A stretch of DNA of 25,426 nt from a virus. Positions 12,595 to 21,080 of the stretch are shown here, in pieces (position 1 is the first letter of the stretch; the number at the start of each line of letters is the position of its first letter). The stretch is taken from IMG/VR virus record IMGVR_UViG_3300046313_000195, positions 1-25,426 of that record, one strand, 5' to 3'. Made by a program: the position numbers and the translations under genes. The notes under the pieces were generated by a model. It did no database searches and was not told where the DNA came from. It saw only the letters and a program-made list of their open reading frames with translations.

Positions 12595-13340
12595 TAGATG
12601 GCGACATCTTCATTTATCGGGCTTGCTGTTCTAGCGAGAGAGAGATGCTTCTATCGCCTGAAGAAGATCCCGATATAGCCTTCAGTGGGTTCTCTTACTT
12701 CTGTGAGGTTCAAGCTTCTTTTGAATTTCAGCTGAATAAAGTTTTAGAAACTTTAGGAGCTGTTGACTTCACTATTGCTTTATCTGACGGAGAGAACTTC
12801 AGAAAAGGGCTACTTCCAGATTATAAGGCTAATAGAGTAGGGAAGCCAAAGCCCACCCACTTTAAACGTTTAAGAGCATGGGTTGAAGAGAACTACAACA
12901 CAACTTGCGTTTCTGGGCTAGAAGGTGATGATATTCTAGGCATTTATAGCTCATTCCCTAAGTTCAAACCGAAGTATGACAAGTTCATTATTTCAATAGA
13001 CAAGGATATGAAGACGATTCCTGGATATTTCTTCAACCCTGATACAGAAGAACATCTGTTTACTACTGAAGAAGAGGCTGATTATAATCACTTATTACAA
13101 ACAATGACAGGAGACACAACTGACAACTATAAAGGTTGTCCTGGTATTGGTGCTGTTAAAGCTAAGGCGTTGTTTGAGAAGAGTGGAGCTAATTGGAATA
13201 CAGTTGTTGAAGCTTTTAGGAAGGCTGGTCTAACAGAAGAAGATGCTCTAGTACAAGCTAGGGTAGCTTACATTCTCAGAGGATGGGACTATAACCCCAA
13301 ATCAAGAGAGATTAAATTATGGTTACCCAAGGAGGGTTAA
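12576..13340 (+). CDS. 6: 5'-3' exonuclease, FEN/RNase H-like (T7 gp6)
   Basis: Removes RNA primers and degrades host DNA in the T7 scheme. 254 residues (T7 gp6 is about 300). The metal-binding acidic residues are seen as LVDGDIFIYRA (Asp8, Asp10), LEGDDILGIY, ISIDKDM and TGDTTDNYKGCPGIG. The last leads into the helix-hairpin-helix (GIGAVKAKALFEK) typical of flap nucleases. DYKANR is the conserved Arg/Lys region of the family. The start is TTG at 12576, supported by GGGAGG at 12562-12567; no ATG with a ribosome site is near, and the frame begins exactly where the first conserved strand is needed. Confidence 0.93.
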   Translation: MDVFGLVDGDIFIYRACCSSEREMLLSPEEDPDIAFSGFSYFCEVQASFEFQLNKVLETLGAVDFTIALSDGENFRKGLLPDYKANRVGKPKPTHFKRLRAWVEENYNTTCVSGLEGDDILGIYSSFPKFKPKYDKFIISIDKDMKTIPGYFFNPDTEEHLFTTEEEADYNHLLQTMTGDTTDNYKGCPGIGAVKAKALFEKSGANWNTVVEAFRKAGLTEEDALVQARVAYILRGWDYNPKSREIKLWLPKEG

Positions 13341-13347
13341 AAAAAGA

Positions 13348-13587
13348 ATGACAAGATTAATTTTTGTTGGAAGCACCAACGTTGGTAAGCTAGTTCACTT
13401 TGGTGATGAGTTTCTGAAAGCAGATCATCCAAGCACGATACAATATTTTAACCTTGACACTTTAACAGAAGATGAGGGGTTAGCGATACAAGATATTGTA
13501 ACATCCTTAGTTGAAACAGGAACTGTTCCACAGCTTACTGCTAAAGAAGTTACTGAGTGTATTGCAGGGGAGGTTTTAAATGGCTAG
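13348..13587 (+). CDS. 79-residue hypothetical protein
   Basis: Small acidic protein starting eight bases after the exonuclease stop, with GGAGGG (13331-13336) upstream at a slightly long distance. It begins with a beta strand (TRLIFVGST), then mixes short strands with helices (EDEGLAIQDIVTSLVETG, TAKEVTECIAGEVL). GSTNVGK looks superficially like a P-loop but lacks the rest of an NTPase, so I do not call it one. T7-like phages carry small genes of unknown role in this position (around gp6.5). It overlaps the next gene by eight bases. Confidence 0.6.
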   Translation: MTRLIFVGSTNVGKLVHFGDEFLKADHPSTIQYFNLDTLTEDEGLAIQDIVTSLVETGTVPQLTAKEVTECIAGEVLNG

Positions 13588-13798
13588 CCCATCTTGGAAT
13601 CCAGCTGTTAGTAATGAACTTGTAACATGGTTAGATATGACTTACCCCCCTGAACGAACCAAGCCTGGTGATTCAATGGATAACATCCAATATATAGCAG
13701 GACGACGCTCTCTTATTGATAGGATTAGAGAGCTTTTTCATTTGCAATATGGGAATGATGAGCGTAAACAGGCTAACTTCCTAGATGGGGAAGATTAA
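13580..13798 (+). CDS. 72-residue hypothetical protein
   Basis: Starts inside the end of the preceding gene behind GGGGAGG (13567-13573). It is polar with Trp-rich N-terminal motifs (SWNPAVSNELVTWLDMTYPPE) and a basic helical C-terminal half (RRSLIDRIRELFHLQYGNDERKQ). Located at the junction between the replication and virion modules. No family recognised. Confidence 0.6.
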   Translation: MASPSWNPAVSNELVTWLDMTYPPERTKPGDSMDNIQYIAGRRSLIDRIRELFHLQYGNDERKQANFLDGED

Positions 13799-13822
13799 TT
13801 ATAAAGAAAGAAGAATTTAAGT

Positions 13823-14023
13823 ATGTGCTTTGGAGGAAAACCAAAAGTCCAAGCTCTTCCTGCTCCAGCAGTTTCACCGCCCCCTCCACCTCCTCCTTCA
13901 GAGACCGCTGGTAATATTTCACCTCTTGTAGGTAAAAAGGGACTAACACTCCCTAAAAACTTTGGGGTACGAGCATTAAATTTAAGACGGGGTACGGATG
14001 TTGGTGTCAACATTCCGCAGTAG
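13823..14023 (+). CDS. 66-residue proline-rich protein upstream of the portal gene
   Basis: Begins MCFGGKPKVQALPAPAV and continues with an unbroken proline run (residues 19-25), then a basic C-terminal half ending in RGTDVGVNIPQ. Short Pro-rich proteins directly before the portal gene are common in podoviruses and some are minor virion components; that is the best guess for this one. The ribosome site is weak (AAGAAAG). A long - strand frame covers the same bases but is only the antisense image of the proline codons. Confidence 0.6.
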   Translation: MCFGGKPKVQALPAPAVSPPPPPPPSETAGNISPLVGKKGLTLPKNFGVRALNLRRGTDVGVNIPQ

Positions 14024-14029
14024 GTAGTC

Positions 14030-15607
14030 ATGTATAAAACATTAACTTATATCAATGGTCTTAGTGAACGGCGATATAAAGAACTAGAAGGTGATAGGTC
14101 AGCATTCTCTTTGATTGCTGAGGAATGTGCCAAACAAACTATACCATTTCTCTACCCTAAAGCTGGTACATCGAAGGGATCGAAGATTACTGTTCCAAAG
14201 AATAGTGCTGGGGCTAATGGGGTGAAGACGTTAGTTAGTAAGATGCTGCTAGCCTTATTCCCCACTAACGTACCATTTTTCTCCTTGGCTTTAACAGCAC
14301 CTGTAAAGAAAGAATTAGACTCCGATGGGTCTGACCAGCAACGTAAGGATTTATATTCTTTTGTACGTGAGAGAGAACAAGCTATATCAGCTGAAAGTGA
14401 ATTAGCGTCTGATAGAAGTAAGAAGAATAACGCTCTTGAGTATCTAGTGGTAACAGGTAACGTGGCTATTTATATGCCAGATGATGCTCCTATGAAGATA
14501 TACAAGCTAAATCAGTATGTTGTTAAAAGAGACCCTATGGGTAGGGTAATCGAGCTTATCACAAAAGAAGAGGTAGACCCTCGGTTTGTGGATGTTGAAT
14601 TACCCACTGAAGAAGATGTAAATGAAGACAAAACTCCTTCTCCTGTAACGCTCTACACTCACTTACGCTTATTTGGTGCTGGTAAGAAAAAACGTTGGGG
14701 AGTTCATCAAGAAGTAAGCCAAACTCAATTAAAAGGAAGCATCGGGTCATACCCATATGAAGCTTGTCCTTTTATTGTGCTTAGAGGATTAGCTACTGAT
14801 GGTGAGGACTATGGCAGACCTTACGTCTACCCCTTCCTAGGAGACTTACAGGTAGTTGAACAGCTGACAGAAGCAAAAGTGAAGATGGCTCTTCAGGCAG
14901 CTAAGGTTCTATTTATCATTGAGCCTGGTTCTACGGTGAGAGAGTCTGATTTACAGAAAGCAACTACGGGTACTTTTATAAGAGGTGAACGGGCTGCTAT
15001 TGGCACACTGCAATTAGACAAACTAGCTGACCTCAGTATTGTTTCCAACATCGAACAACAAGCTCTTCAACGCTTGGCTCAGAACTTTTTAATGGTTCAA
15101 AGCATTCAACGTAACGGAGACAGAGTAACAGCAGAAGAGATACGGACACTTTCTAAAGAATTAGAAGATAACCTAGGCGCTTTTTATACCCTGCTGGCTC
15201 AAGAGTTTCAGCTTCCCTATATCCAAAGGAAGATTTTTGTTCTTGAGAAAACTGGAAAGATTCCTAAAGTACCATCTGGCTTACTACAACCAACTATCAT
15301 TACTGGCTTAGAAGCGTTAGGTAGGGGGCATGATGCTATTAAGCTGGCTGAAGCAACTCAAGCATTGGCACTATTCGCAGGGTTACCGCCTGAAGTGAAA
15401 ATGTTGCTTAATGCTGCTGAGTATGTAGAGCGAGTTCTGCTAGCCAAGGGTATTGACCCTAAGGGTTTATTAAAAGATCCTGAGATGTTAGCTCAAGAAG
15501 CTGAAGATCAACAACAACAACAACTAGCTCAAGCTGCTGTACCTGAGGGTATTAAGCAGATGGGTAATTTAGTCAATAAACAAATAGAAGGAACACCACC
15601 CGAATGA
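14030..15607 (+). CDS. 8: portal protein (head-tail connector, T7 gp8)
   Basis: Twelve-subunit ring at the capsid vertex through which DNA is packaged and ejected. 525 residues (T7 gp8 536). The N-terminal part RYKELEGDRSAFSLIAEECAKQTIPFLYP and the segment TVPKNSAGANGVKTLVSKMLLALFP are typical of T7-like connectors, as is the C-terminal run RVTAEEIRTLSKELEDNLGAF with LLAQEFQLPYIQRK and GLEALGRGHDAIKL. The end is Gln/Ala-rich (QQQQQLAQAA). The weak ribosome site lies inside the preceding stop region. ATGA at 15604-15607 overlaps the next gene. Confidence 0.95.
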   Translation: MYKTLTYINGLSERRYKELEGDRSAFSLIAEECAKQTIPFLYPKAGTSKGSKITVPKNSAGANGVKTLVSKMLLALFPTNVPFFSLALTAPVKKELDSDGSDQQRKDLYSFVREREQAISAESELASDRSKKNNALEYLVVTGNVAIYMPDDAPMKIYKLNQYVVKRDPMGRVIELITKEEVDPRFVDVELPTEEDVNEDKTPSPVTLYTHLRLFGAGKKKRWGVHQEVSQTQLKGSIGSYPYEACPFIVLRGLATDGEDYGRPYVYPFLGDLQVVEQLTEAKVKMALQAAKVLFIIEPGSTVRESDLQKATTGTFIRGERAAIGTLQLDKLADLSIVSNIEQQALQRLAQNFLMVQSIQRNGDRVTAEEIRTLSKELEDNLGAFYTLLAQEFQLPYIQRKIFVLEKTGKIPKVPSGLLQPTIITGLEALGRGHDAIKLAEATQALALFAGLPPEVKMLLNAAEYVERVLLAKGIDPKGLLKDPEMLAQEAEDQQQQQLAQAAVPEGIKQMGNLVNKQIEGTPPE

Positions 15608-15900
15608 TGGTAGATGAAAACGCAAACACTCCTGAGCTTACTGAAGTAGAAGCTCCAGAAGTCCTAAAGCCAAAAGTAAAAGCTAAACCAAAACCTGCTG
15701 AAGTAGAAGCTAATGAAGTAGAAGATGAGTTTATTACGGAAGAAGTGGCAGCTGTGAAAGCAAACACGACTCCTCAAGCTGTTAAACAAGAATGGTCTCA
15801 GCATAACAAAGGCACTAAGTGTGTCGTTAAAAAGGATGTTTGGGGTGGGTACTCTTTATCCTACGTCGCTCCTCCTGGTTCAGAATTAGCTCTTAGCTAG
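15604..15900 (+). CDS. 98-residue hypothetical protein between portal and scaffold
   Basis: Start overlaps the portal stop (ATGA), so translation is coupled; a second ATG follows at once. Residues about 10-50 are Glu/Val/Lys/Pro-rich with repeated VEAxEV and PKxKxKP motifs, likely disordered. The C-terminal part (about residues 58-98, KQEWSQHNKGTKCVVKKDVWGGYSLSYVAPPGSELALS) looks like a small beta domain. Its place within the head genes suggests a minor head or assembly protein. No family recognised. Confidence 0.6.
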   Translation: MMVDENANTPELTEVEAPEVLKPKVKAKPKPAEVEANEVEDEFITEEVAAVKANTTPQAVKQEWSQHNKGTKCVVKKDVWGGYSLSYVAPPGSELALS

Positions 15901-15917
15901 AATAGAGGTGCTGAATT

Positions 15918-16640
15918 ATGGAAGAAGCATTAGAGACTGTTGTAGAAGAGTCTGTAGAAGGTGAAGAGCAGTCGAGTGAGGTTACACCCTCACCTGAAGA
16001 AAGTTCTGATACTCCTATAGAGGAGACTGAAGCTGAGCCTGATAAACCTAGCTTTGATTTTAAAAAATACTCAGAAGAGTTGGAATCCTCAAAAGATTCA
16101 AAACTATCTGAAGAGACTAGAGCAGAGATAAAAGACCTATCTGAAAAGATGGGAATAGACCCTGCTGTAGTGGATGCGTATATTGCAGACAGAGAGTCTG
16201 AGTATGCCAATTCAAAGAATCAGAAACAACTAACTGAAGAAGAGAAACAAGCATCCAACAAAAGGATTTACGACTTAGTTGGGGGAGACCAAGGCTTAGA
16301 ACATCTTGAAGCTTGGTCTAATGACCAGGTGGCTCAAGCTAAGATGACAGCAGACCAGTTAGATTATTATCAAACTAGAATAGACGCTGGTGGGATGGAG
16401 GCTGAACTGGCTGTAAAGGCTTTGTTATATGACTATGCTCGGACTACAGGTGTTTCTAATCTAACAGAGCCTAAGCTGCTTATGGGTTCAGAAGCTGGGA
16501 ATATGCCTAAAGTTTTTAAAAGCCGTGCAGAAGTACAAGAAGCTATGAGAGCTAAGGATAGTAGGGGTTTATCTAAATACGACACAGACCCTGTTTACAG
16601 AAACGAAGTCATTAAAAAGCTGAACAACTCAAAATTCTAA
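15918..16640 (+). CDS. 9: capsid assembly scaffolding protein (T7 gp9)
   Basis: Internal scaffold that directs prohead assembly and leaves before DNA packaging. 240 residues. The first 50 are extremely acidic (MEEALETVVEESVEGEEQSS and so on), the middle is helical and charged (about 60-150), and the C-terminus has the pattern seen in T7-like scaffolds (FKSRAEVQEAMRAKDSRG, DTDPVYRNEVIKKL). T7 gp9 (307 residues) has the same composition and place between portal and major capsid. Start behind AGAGGTG (15904-15910). Confidence 0.88.
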   Translation: MEEALETVVEESVEGEEQSSEVTPSPEESSDTPIEETEAEPDKPSFDFKKYSEELESSKDSKLSEETRAEIKDLSEKMGIDPAVVDAYIADRESEYANSKNQKQLTEEEKQASNKRIYDLVGGDQGLEHLEAWSNDQVAQAKMTADQLDYYQTRIDAGGMEAELAVKALLYDYARTTGVSNLTEPKLLMGSEAGNMPKVFKSRAEVQEAMRAKDSRGLSKYDTDPVYRNEVIKKLNNSKF

Positions 16641-16682
16641 CAATTAAATAGACAATTAAACAGAAACGGAATCACAATTAAA
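16641..16682 (+). promoter_or_regulatory. A-rich leader of the capsid gene with three CAATTAAA repeats
   Basis: CAATTAAA occurs at 16641, 16653 and 16675 in the short gap before the capsid start, the last copy running into the ATG. There is no strong Shine-Dalgarno sequence (only GGA near 16668), although capsid is normally the most heavily made protein. An unstructured A-rich leader could provide ribosome access. I do not find the T7 promoter sequence here. Confidence 0.3.
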
Positions 16683-17683
16683 TGATGACTGTATTTACCG
16701 CTAGTGCTTTAGGGCAAATCAGCGGAACTGGTAACATTGAAGCCTCCTTTATCAGAGCCTTCACACAAGAGGTTTTAGCTGAGTTTGAAGCTGTAACACA
16801 GATTACCGACATTATTCCTAAACGGGCTTTGAAACCAGGCAACATTGGGGAACGCTTCCCAGTATTGACGGCTAAAACAGCTCGCTACATGGCTACCCGT
16901 GGTATTGAAGTTACTGGGCAGAACCAAGTTCAAAAAGTTTATCGTACCGTAAGCGTAGACAGACCTGAGTACACTGACGAGTTTATCGATGACCAAGATG
17001 GTAAATTCGAGGAGTTCGATGTACGGAGTCCTTATTCTAAATTGATGGGGCGTGCATTGGCTTATCGTCTTGAATCTAAGTTAATGCGTACTGCTGTTAA
17101 AGCTGCTTTGGTAGCTGATGTAGGCACTCCTGGTACTCTCGGTTATATCCCTGGTGGTAAAACCTTGTTACATCCTAACATGAGAACCGACATTAACACC
17201 TTTGTAACTTACATACAAGCCGCAGCAGCTGAACTTGACAGAAAGAACGTACCTTCTGACGGGCGTGTATGCTTCGTAGATGTAGATACTTACTATAGCT
17301 TGATGAACGTATCTTTGTTTAACAACACTCAAACACGAGGTGAGAGCAACCCCTCTATGGCTGTTGTTGGAACGATGTATGGATTCACCTTCCTTAAAAC
17401 TAACTTCATGCCTTCAAACGGTATTCAAGTTATTGGTGCGACTCCTGGTACTACTGGTATCTATGTTGGTGAAGCAGGTGAGCGTAATGACTACGCAGGT
17501 AACTTTGTTAAAAACGTAGGCATCTGTATGCACCCAATGGCTTTAGCACAGGTTGTTGACTACGACATTAAAACCATCGTCGAAGAACGTCCTTCCCAGT
17601 TGGGTACGCTTATTATGGCAGCTCAAGCTAATGGTGTTGGTATTATTGACCCCAAATTAGTTGTAGCTTTATCTGTAGCTTAA
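16682..17683 (+). CDS. 10: major capsid protein (T7 gp10A)
   Basis: Forms the icosahedral shell with the HK97 fold. 333 residues (T7 gp10A 344). Recognised by ASFIRAFTQEVLAEFE near the N-terminus, KRALKPGNIGERFPVL, VDRPEYTDEFIDDQDGKFEEFDVRS, GRALAYRLESKLMR and GRVCFVDVDTYYSLM, with the typical distribution of small hydrophobics. Two start codons are adjacent (16682 and 16685). I see no slippery site near the stop that would give the longer 10B form of T7. A terminator follows nine bases after the stop. Confidence 0.94.
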   Translation: MMTVFTASALGQISGTGNIEASFIRAFTQEVLAEFEAVTQITDIIPKRALKPGNIGERFPVLTAKTARYMATRGIEVTGQNQVQKVYRTVSVDRPEYTDEFIDDQDGKFEEFDVRSPYSKLMGRALAYRLESKLMRTAVKAALVADVGTPGTLGYIPGGKTLLHPNMRTDINTFVTYIQAAAAELDRKNVPSDGRVCFVDVDTYYSLMNVSLFNNTQTRGESNPSMAVVGTMYGFTFLKTNFMPSNGIQVIGATPGTTGIYVGEAGERNDYAGNFVKNVGICMHPMALAQVVDYDIKTIVEERPSQLGTLIMAAQANGVGIIDPKLVVALSVA

Positions 17684-17692
17684 ACAATTCAC

Positions 17693-17720
17693 AGCCCCTA
17701 GGTTCGCTTAGGGGCTTTTC
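17693..17720 (+). terminator. terminator after the capsid gene
   Basis: A 10-bp stem (17693-17702 with 17707-17716, one G-U) closes a TTCG tetraloop and leads into TTTTCTTT. It stands where T7 has its main late terminator Tphi, between gene 10 and gene 11, so partial termination here would raise capsid message over tail message. Confidence 0.85.
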
Positions 17721-17735
17721 TTTCGAGAGGTTACA

Positions 17736-18284
17736 ATGAGTTATCTATTAGATGCTGTTAATAGCCTATTAAGCACAATAGGACAAACACCTATAGCCAC
17801 CTTAGAGGGTGGTCAATCTCCTGATGTTCTGGCAGCAGTAGATTTAATTAAGAGAACAAACTCTGCTGTTCAATCTTGTGGTTGGAAGTTCAATACTGAG
17901 AAAACATACACCCTAAATTTTGACATTAATGGGAAAGTATCGCTACCTACAGGCGTACTAGATTGGAAGCAGGAAGATCTTTCCTCTTACCCAGATTTAG
18001 TTATTCGTTCTGGCTACTTGTACAACCAAGTTGATAAAACTTTCATCTTCACCACACCAGTAGATATTACTGTTATATGGCTTGTGGAGTTTGAAGACGA
18101 TCCCACACCCGTAAGGAACTATGTTATCGCTAAAGCAGCAGCAACCTTCCAAGAACGCTTCATGGGTTCTACCTTAGCTACTCAAACTTTGGGTAGAGAT
18201 TTAGCCACAGCTCGTAGTGAGTTTATGCGGTGGGAGAATGAAGCAGGGGGTTACAATATGTTGAATGGATTGGGGAACTTCTAA
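17736..18284 (+). CDS. 11: tail tubular protein A (T7 gp11)
   Basis: Adaptor ring joining the portal to the tail nozzle. 182 residues (T7 gp11 196). The N-terminus LLDAVNSLLSTIGQTPIATLEG with the following PDVLAAVDLIKRTNSAVQSCGWKFNTE is characteristic of the family, as is the C-terminal helix region with ATFQERFMGS. Start behind GAGAGG (17724-17729) right after the capsid terminator. The stop overlaps the start of the next gene (TAATG). Confidence 0.93.
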   Translation: MSYLLDAVNSLLSTIGQTPIATLEGGQSPDVLAAVDLIKRTNSAVQSCGWKFNTEKTYTLNFDINGKVSLPTGVLDWKQEDLSSYPDLVIRSGYLYNQVDKTFIFTTPVDITVIWLVEFEDDPTPVRNYVIAKAAATFQERFMGSTLATQTLGRDLATARSEFMRWENEAGGYNMLNGLGNF

Positions 18285-20602
18285 TGGATGGGTATGTTAC
18301 AGGAAAACTGAATAACCTCATACAAGGGGTATCACAACAACCAGCTCCCCAAAGAAAGCCAAGCCAGTTAGAGGAGAGTATCAACTTTTATCCTACTGTG
18401 GCTGATGGTAACAAAAGAAGAAACCCAACTGAAGTACGGGGTAAGTTATTAGGGGTGTCAGATTCTGATATTTTTGAAACTTACAGCCCAGCACCAGAAG
18501 AATTATATTCAGTTGTTTTATCACCTACTTATATTAAGGTGTTCGATTCTTTAGGGGTGCAAAAGACACTCTCATCTCCAGATGGTTTATCTTATTTAAG
18601 TGGTTTAGCTAAAGAGGATATGAAGTTTTTAGCAGGCGGTGATTACTTCTTTATATTAAACAAAACTAAGACAGTTACCATGTCCTCTGATTTAAGCTCG
18701 TTGCGTCCTTTTGAAGCTCTGATTTTCATTAAGCAGGGTAACTACGGGGCAGACTACAAAGTATTCGTTGACAGCGTTCAGAAGGCTAGTAAGACTACCA
18801 GCACGTCAGTCGTGGCTGACATCAGCACAAAGCAGATAGCGACAGACTTAAAGAACCAACTGGTAACAAATCTTAGTGGGTTCACTATTGAGCAAGTGGG
18901 TCATGTTATCTACCTAAGTAGTTCAACAGATTTCACTATAAGAACAGAAGACTCTAATGCTGATAGAAACCTAAGTGCTATTAAACAAGCTACAGGTCTT
19001 ATATCAGACTTACCCACTACTGCGAAGAATGGCTTCATAGTAGAAATAACAGGAGGTGCTGATACTAACAGTGATAATTACTACTTACAGTTTGCAACAA
19101 CTGATGGCACAAGCTTTGCTAAAGGAGGCTGGGTTGAGGAAACTAAACCAAACACTCAGTACAAGCTTGCTAAAACAACAATGCCTCATGCTTTAACCAG
19201 AAACAATGATGGCACGTTCACATTCAAAGCTTTAGAGTGGACTCCTAGAGGAGCAGGAGATTCTGTTACTAACCCTAACCCGTCTTTCGTTGGCTCTAAG
19301 TTGAGTAGCTTATTCATACATAAAGGTCGCTTAGGGTTCACAGCTCAAGACCAAGTGGTTTTAAGCGATCCAAAAGACTTGTTCTCATTCTTTCGTGAAT
19401 CAATGCTTACCGTATTGGAAACAGACCCTATTGATGTTATTGCTTTAACAGATCAGATTGTCAATATTAATCACGCTATCAGCTTAGGGGATGATTTAAT
19501 CCTATTCGGCGATAGACGGCAGATGGTTCTTAAATCAAGCAGTGGGACACTTTCTAATCAGACTGCTGATATTGACGTTGTTTCAAGCTATCAATGTTCA
19601 GCTTTATGTAAGCCTGTAGTATCAGGGAGAAGTATCTTCTTTTCTACTACTAACGGCGACAGAACAACTGTAAGAGAGATGTACGCTAGGGATAGCTCCA
19701 GAGGCTTGTACGATTCTGATAACATTACAGAACACGTCCCTTGGTATGTGAGTTCTCCTTACAGGCTATCTGCCTCATCAGACCGTTACACCTTAGCAGT
19801 CCAACCAACAATACAAGGAAACACATTGTTTGTTTATAGGTGGTTTGTCTCTAATGATGAGCGTCTCCAGCAGGCGTGGGTGAAATGGGTATTTGATGGC
19901 GTTGTTTTGAACTTTACTATATTTGAAGATAGTCTATATCTAACTATTAAAAGAGATTGGGGTATTTTCATTGAGGCTATAGGCTTGAACTCTACCGAAG
20001 TGGATTCACAGTTACCTGTAAAAGTCCTGCTAGACCACAGAGCTTACCCTTCAAAAACTTACAACAGCGGTACAAATTTAACAACAATCACATTGAACCA
20101 TCCTTTTAACCCTGCTAAGACACAGCTTATAGCAACCTCTGGTAGTGCTGTTGTTGAGTTAATTCCTAACGCAACTGGGACATCAACAGTAGTTACGGTA
20201 GTAGGGGACTTTACTTCTCACACTATCTACTCAGGGCTTCGATATAACAGCAGCTTTAAATTCTCAACGTTATTTAAAGACACTCAAAACAGTAACGGTT
20301 CGGTTATCTCAGAGACGCAAGGAAGACTGTTGTTAAGAAAGCTTAATTTAAACGTAGCTAAGACAGGCTTTTTCACCGTCAAAGTAACACCTAAGTATGG
20401 ACAAGAAACAACTGTTAGGTTTGTGGCTAGAATCATGGGAACACCAATCCTAGTAGACTCTGTAGCTATTATAGACAAGCGATTTGAAACAGTTATAAAT
20501 CAAACAAACACAGATGTTTCTATTGAGGTAGCTAATGATTCTTGGCTGCCTAGCACATTTATATCAGCAACATGGGAGGGTTTTTATGCTTCGAGGGGTT
20601 AG
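18284..20602 (+). CDS. 12: tail tubular protein B, nozzle (T7 gp12)
   Basis: Forms the tail nozzle. 772 residues (T7 gp12 794). The start of the protein (YVTGKLNNLIQGVSQQPAPQRKPSQLEESINFYPTV) is the family signature, and the segment SKLSSLFIHKGRLGFTAQDQVVLSDPKDLFSFF with ILFGDRRQMVLKSSSGTLS is also highly typical. The end (DVSIEVANDSWLPSTFISATWEGFYASRG) is again T7-like. Coupled to the gene before by TAATG. Its last 17 bases overlap the gene that follows. Confidence 0.95.
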   Translation: MDGYVTGKLNNLIQGVSQQPAPQRKPSQLEESINFYPTVADGNKRRNPTEVRGKLLGVSDSDIFETYSPAPEELYSVVLSPTYIKVFDSLGVQKTLSSPDGLSYLSGLAKEDMKFLAGGDYFFILNKTKTVTMSSDLSSLRPFEALIFIKQGNYGADYKVFVDSVQKASKTTSTSVVADISTKQIATDLKNQLVTNLSGFTIEQVGHVIYLSSSTDFTIRTEDSNADRNLSAIKQATGLISDLPTTAKNGFIVEITGGADTNSDNYYLQFATTDGTSFAKGGWVEETKPNTQYKLAKTTMPHALTRNNDGTFTFKALEWTPRGAGDSVTNPNPSFVGSKLSSLFIHKGRLGFTAQDQVVLSDPKDLFSFFRESMLTVLETDPIDVIALTDQIVNINHAISLGDDLILFGDRRQMVLKSSSGTLSNQTADIDVVSSYQCSALCKPVVSGRSIFFSTTNGDRTTVREMYARDSSRGLYDSDNITEHVPWYVSSPYRLSASSDRYTLAVQPTIQGNTLFVYRWFVSNDERLQQAWVKWVFDGVVLNFTIFEDSLYLTIKRDWGIFIEAIGLNSTEVDSQLPVKVLLDHRAYPSKTYNSGTNLTTITLNHPFNPAKTQLIATSGSAVVELIPNATGTSTVVTVVGDFTSHTIYSGLRYNSSFKFSTLFKDTQNSNGSVISETQGRLLLRKLNLNVAKTGFFTVKVTPKYGQETTVRFVARIMGTPILVDSVAIIDKRFETVINQTNTDVSIEVANDSWLPSTFISATWEGFYASRG

Positions 20603-21080
20603 TTGTTTCAAAACAACTCATATTGATATTTTAAATTTATCTATTACTCTACGGGTCTCTGATGCAGTTGAAATGAAGTCATCTTCGGGTATGGGTGTTT
20701 ATGAAGGTTTGATGGAAAGCTTCAACGCTTCAAACATCTGCTATACTGCCTTTGATAACGACAAGGACACAGCATCCCCAATTGCTATATTCGGTTTTAC
20801 TGATATAGATGAGGTTGGTGTTGTTTGGATGATGGCATCTGAAGGTGCTTTTGACACCTTTAAAATGCAGAAAGCTCTCGTAGGCTTAGGTAAAACGTTC
20901 ATAGCAGAATGTTTAGGTCTTAATCCTAGATTGGTAAATTATACTGATTCACGGAACGGAGCTCACTTAAGACTGCTAAAGCATTTAGGGGCTACCTTTT
21001 ATGAGCCTGTCCCGTGGGGAGTGGAGGGTAGGCTTTTCGTCCCTTTTGAATTTAAACAGGAAGATTATATTTATGTGTGA
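20586..21080 (+). CDS. 13: internal virion protein A, GNAT-like (T7 gp13)
   Basis: 164 residues from the ATG at 20586, which is backed by GGGAGGG (20575-20580); an earlier in-frame codon at 20535 lies deeper in the nozzle gene and lacks a ribosome site. The C-terminal half RLVNYTDSRNGAHLRLLKHLGATFYEP has the acetyltransferase-like pattern of T7 gp13 (there NYVWVGNTSHIRFLKTIGAV), and the middle (FGFTDIDEVGVVWMMASE) fits the same fold. T7 gp13 is needed for correct particle assembly and is lost from the mature head. Enzymatic activity is not implied. Confidence 0.8.
   Translation: MLRGVSCFKTTHIDILNLSITLRVSDAVEMKSSSGMGVYEGLMESFNASNICYTAFDNDKDTASPIAIFGFTDIDEVGVVWMMASEGAFDTFKMQKALVGLGKTFIAECLGLNPRLVNYTDSRNGAHLRLLKHLGATFYEPVPWGVEGRLFVPFEFKQEDYIYV

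Noticed and set aside
13369-13389. P-loop NTPase motif in the 79-residue protein (GSTNVGK)
   Set aside because: The protein is too short and lacks a Walker B motif; the resemblance is short enough for chance.
13823-13850. Lipoprotein signal in the protein starting MCFGG
   Set aside because: The cysteine is at position 2 without a hydrophobic signal sequence before it.
13795-14031. 78-residue - strand frame with a glycine run
   Set aside because: It is the complement of the proline codons of the small gene at 13823-14023, and it runs against the direction of every neighbour.
17660-17690. T7-like 10A/10B frameshift at the end of the capsid gene
   Set aside because: No slippery sequence and no extended -1 frame follow; a terminator begins within ten bases of the stop.
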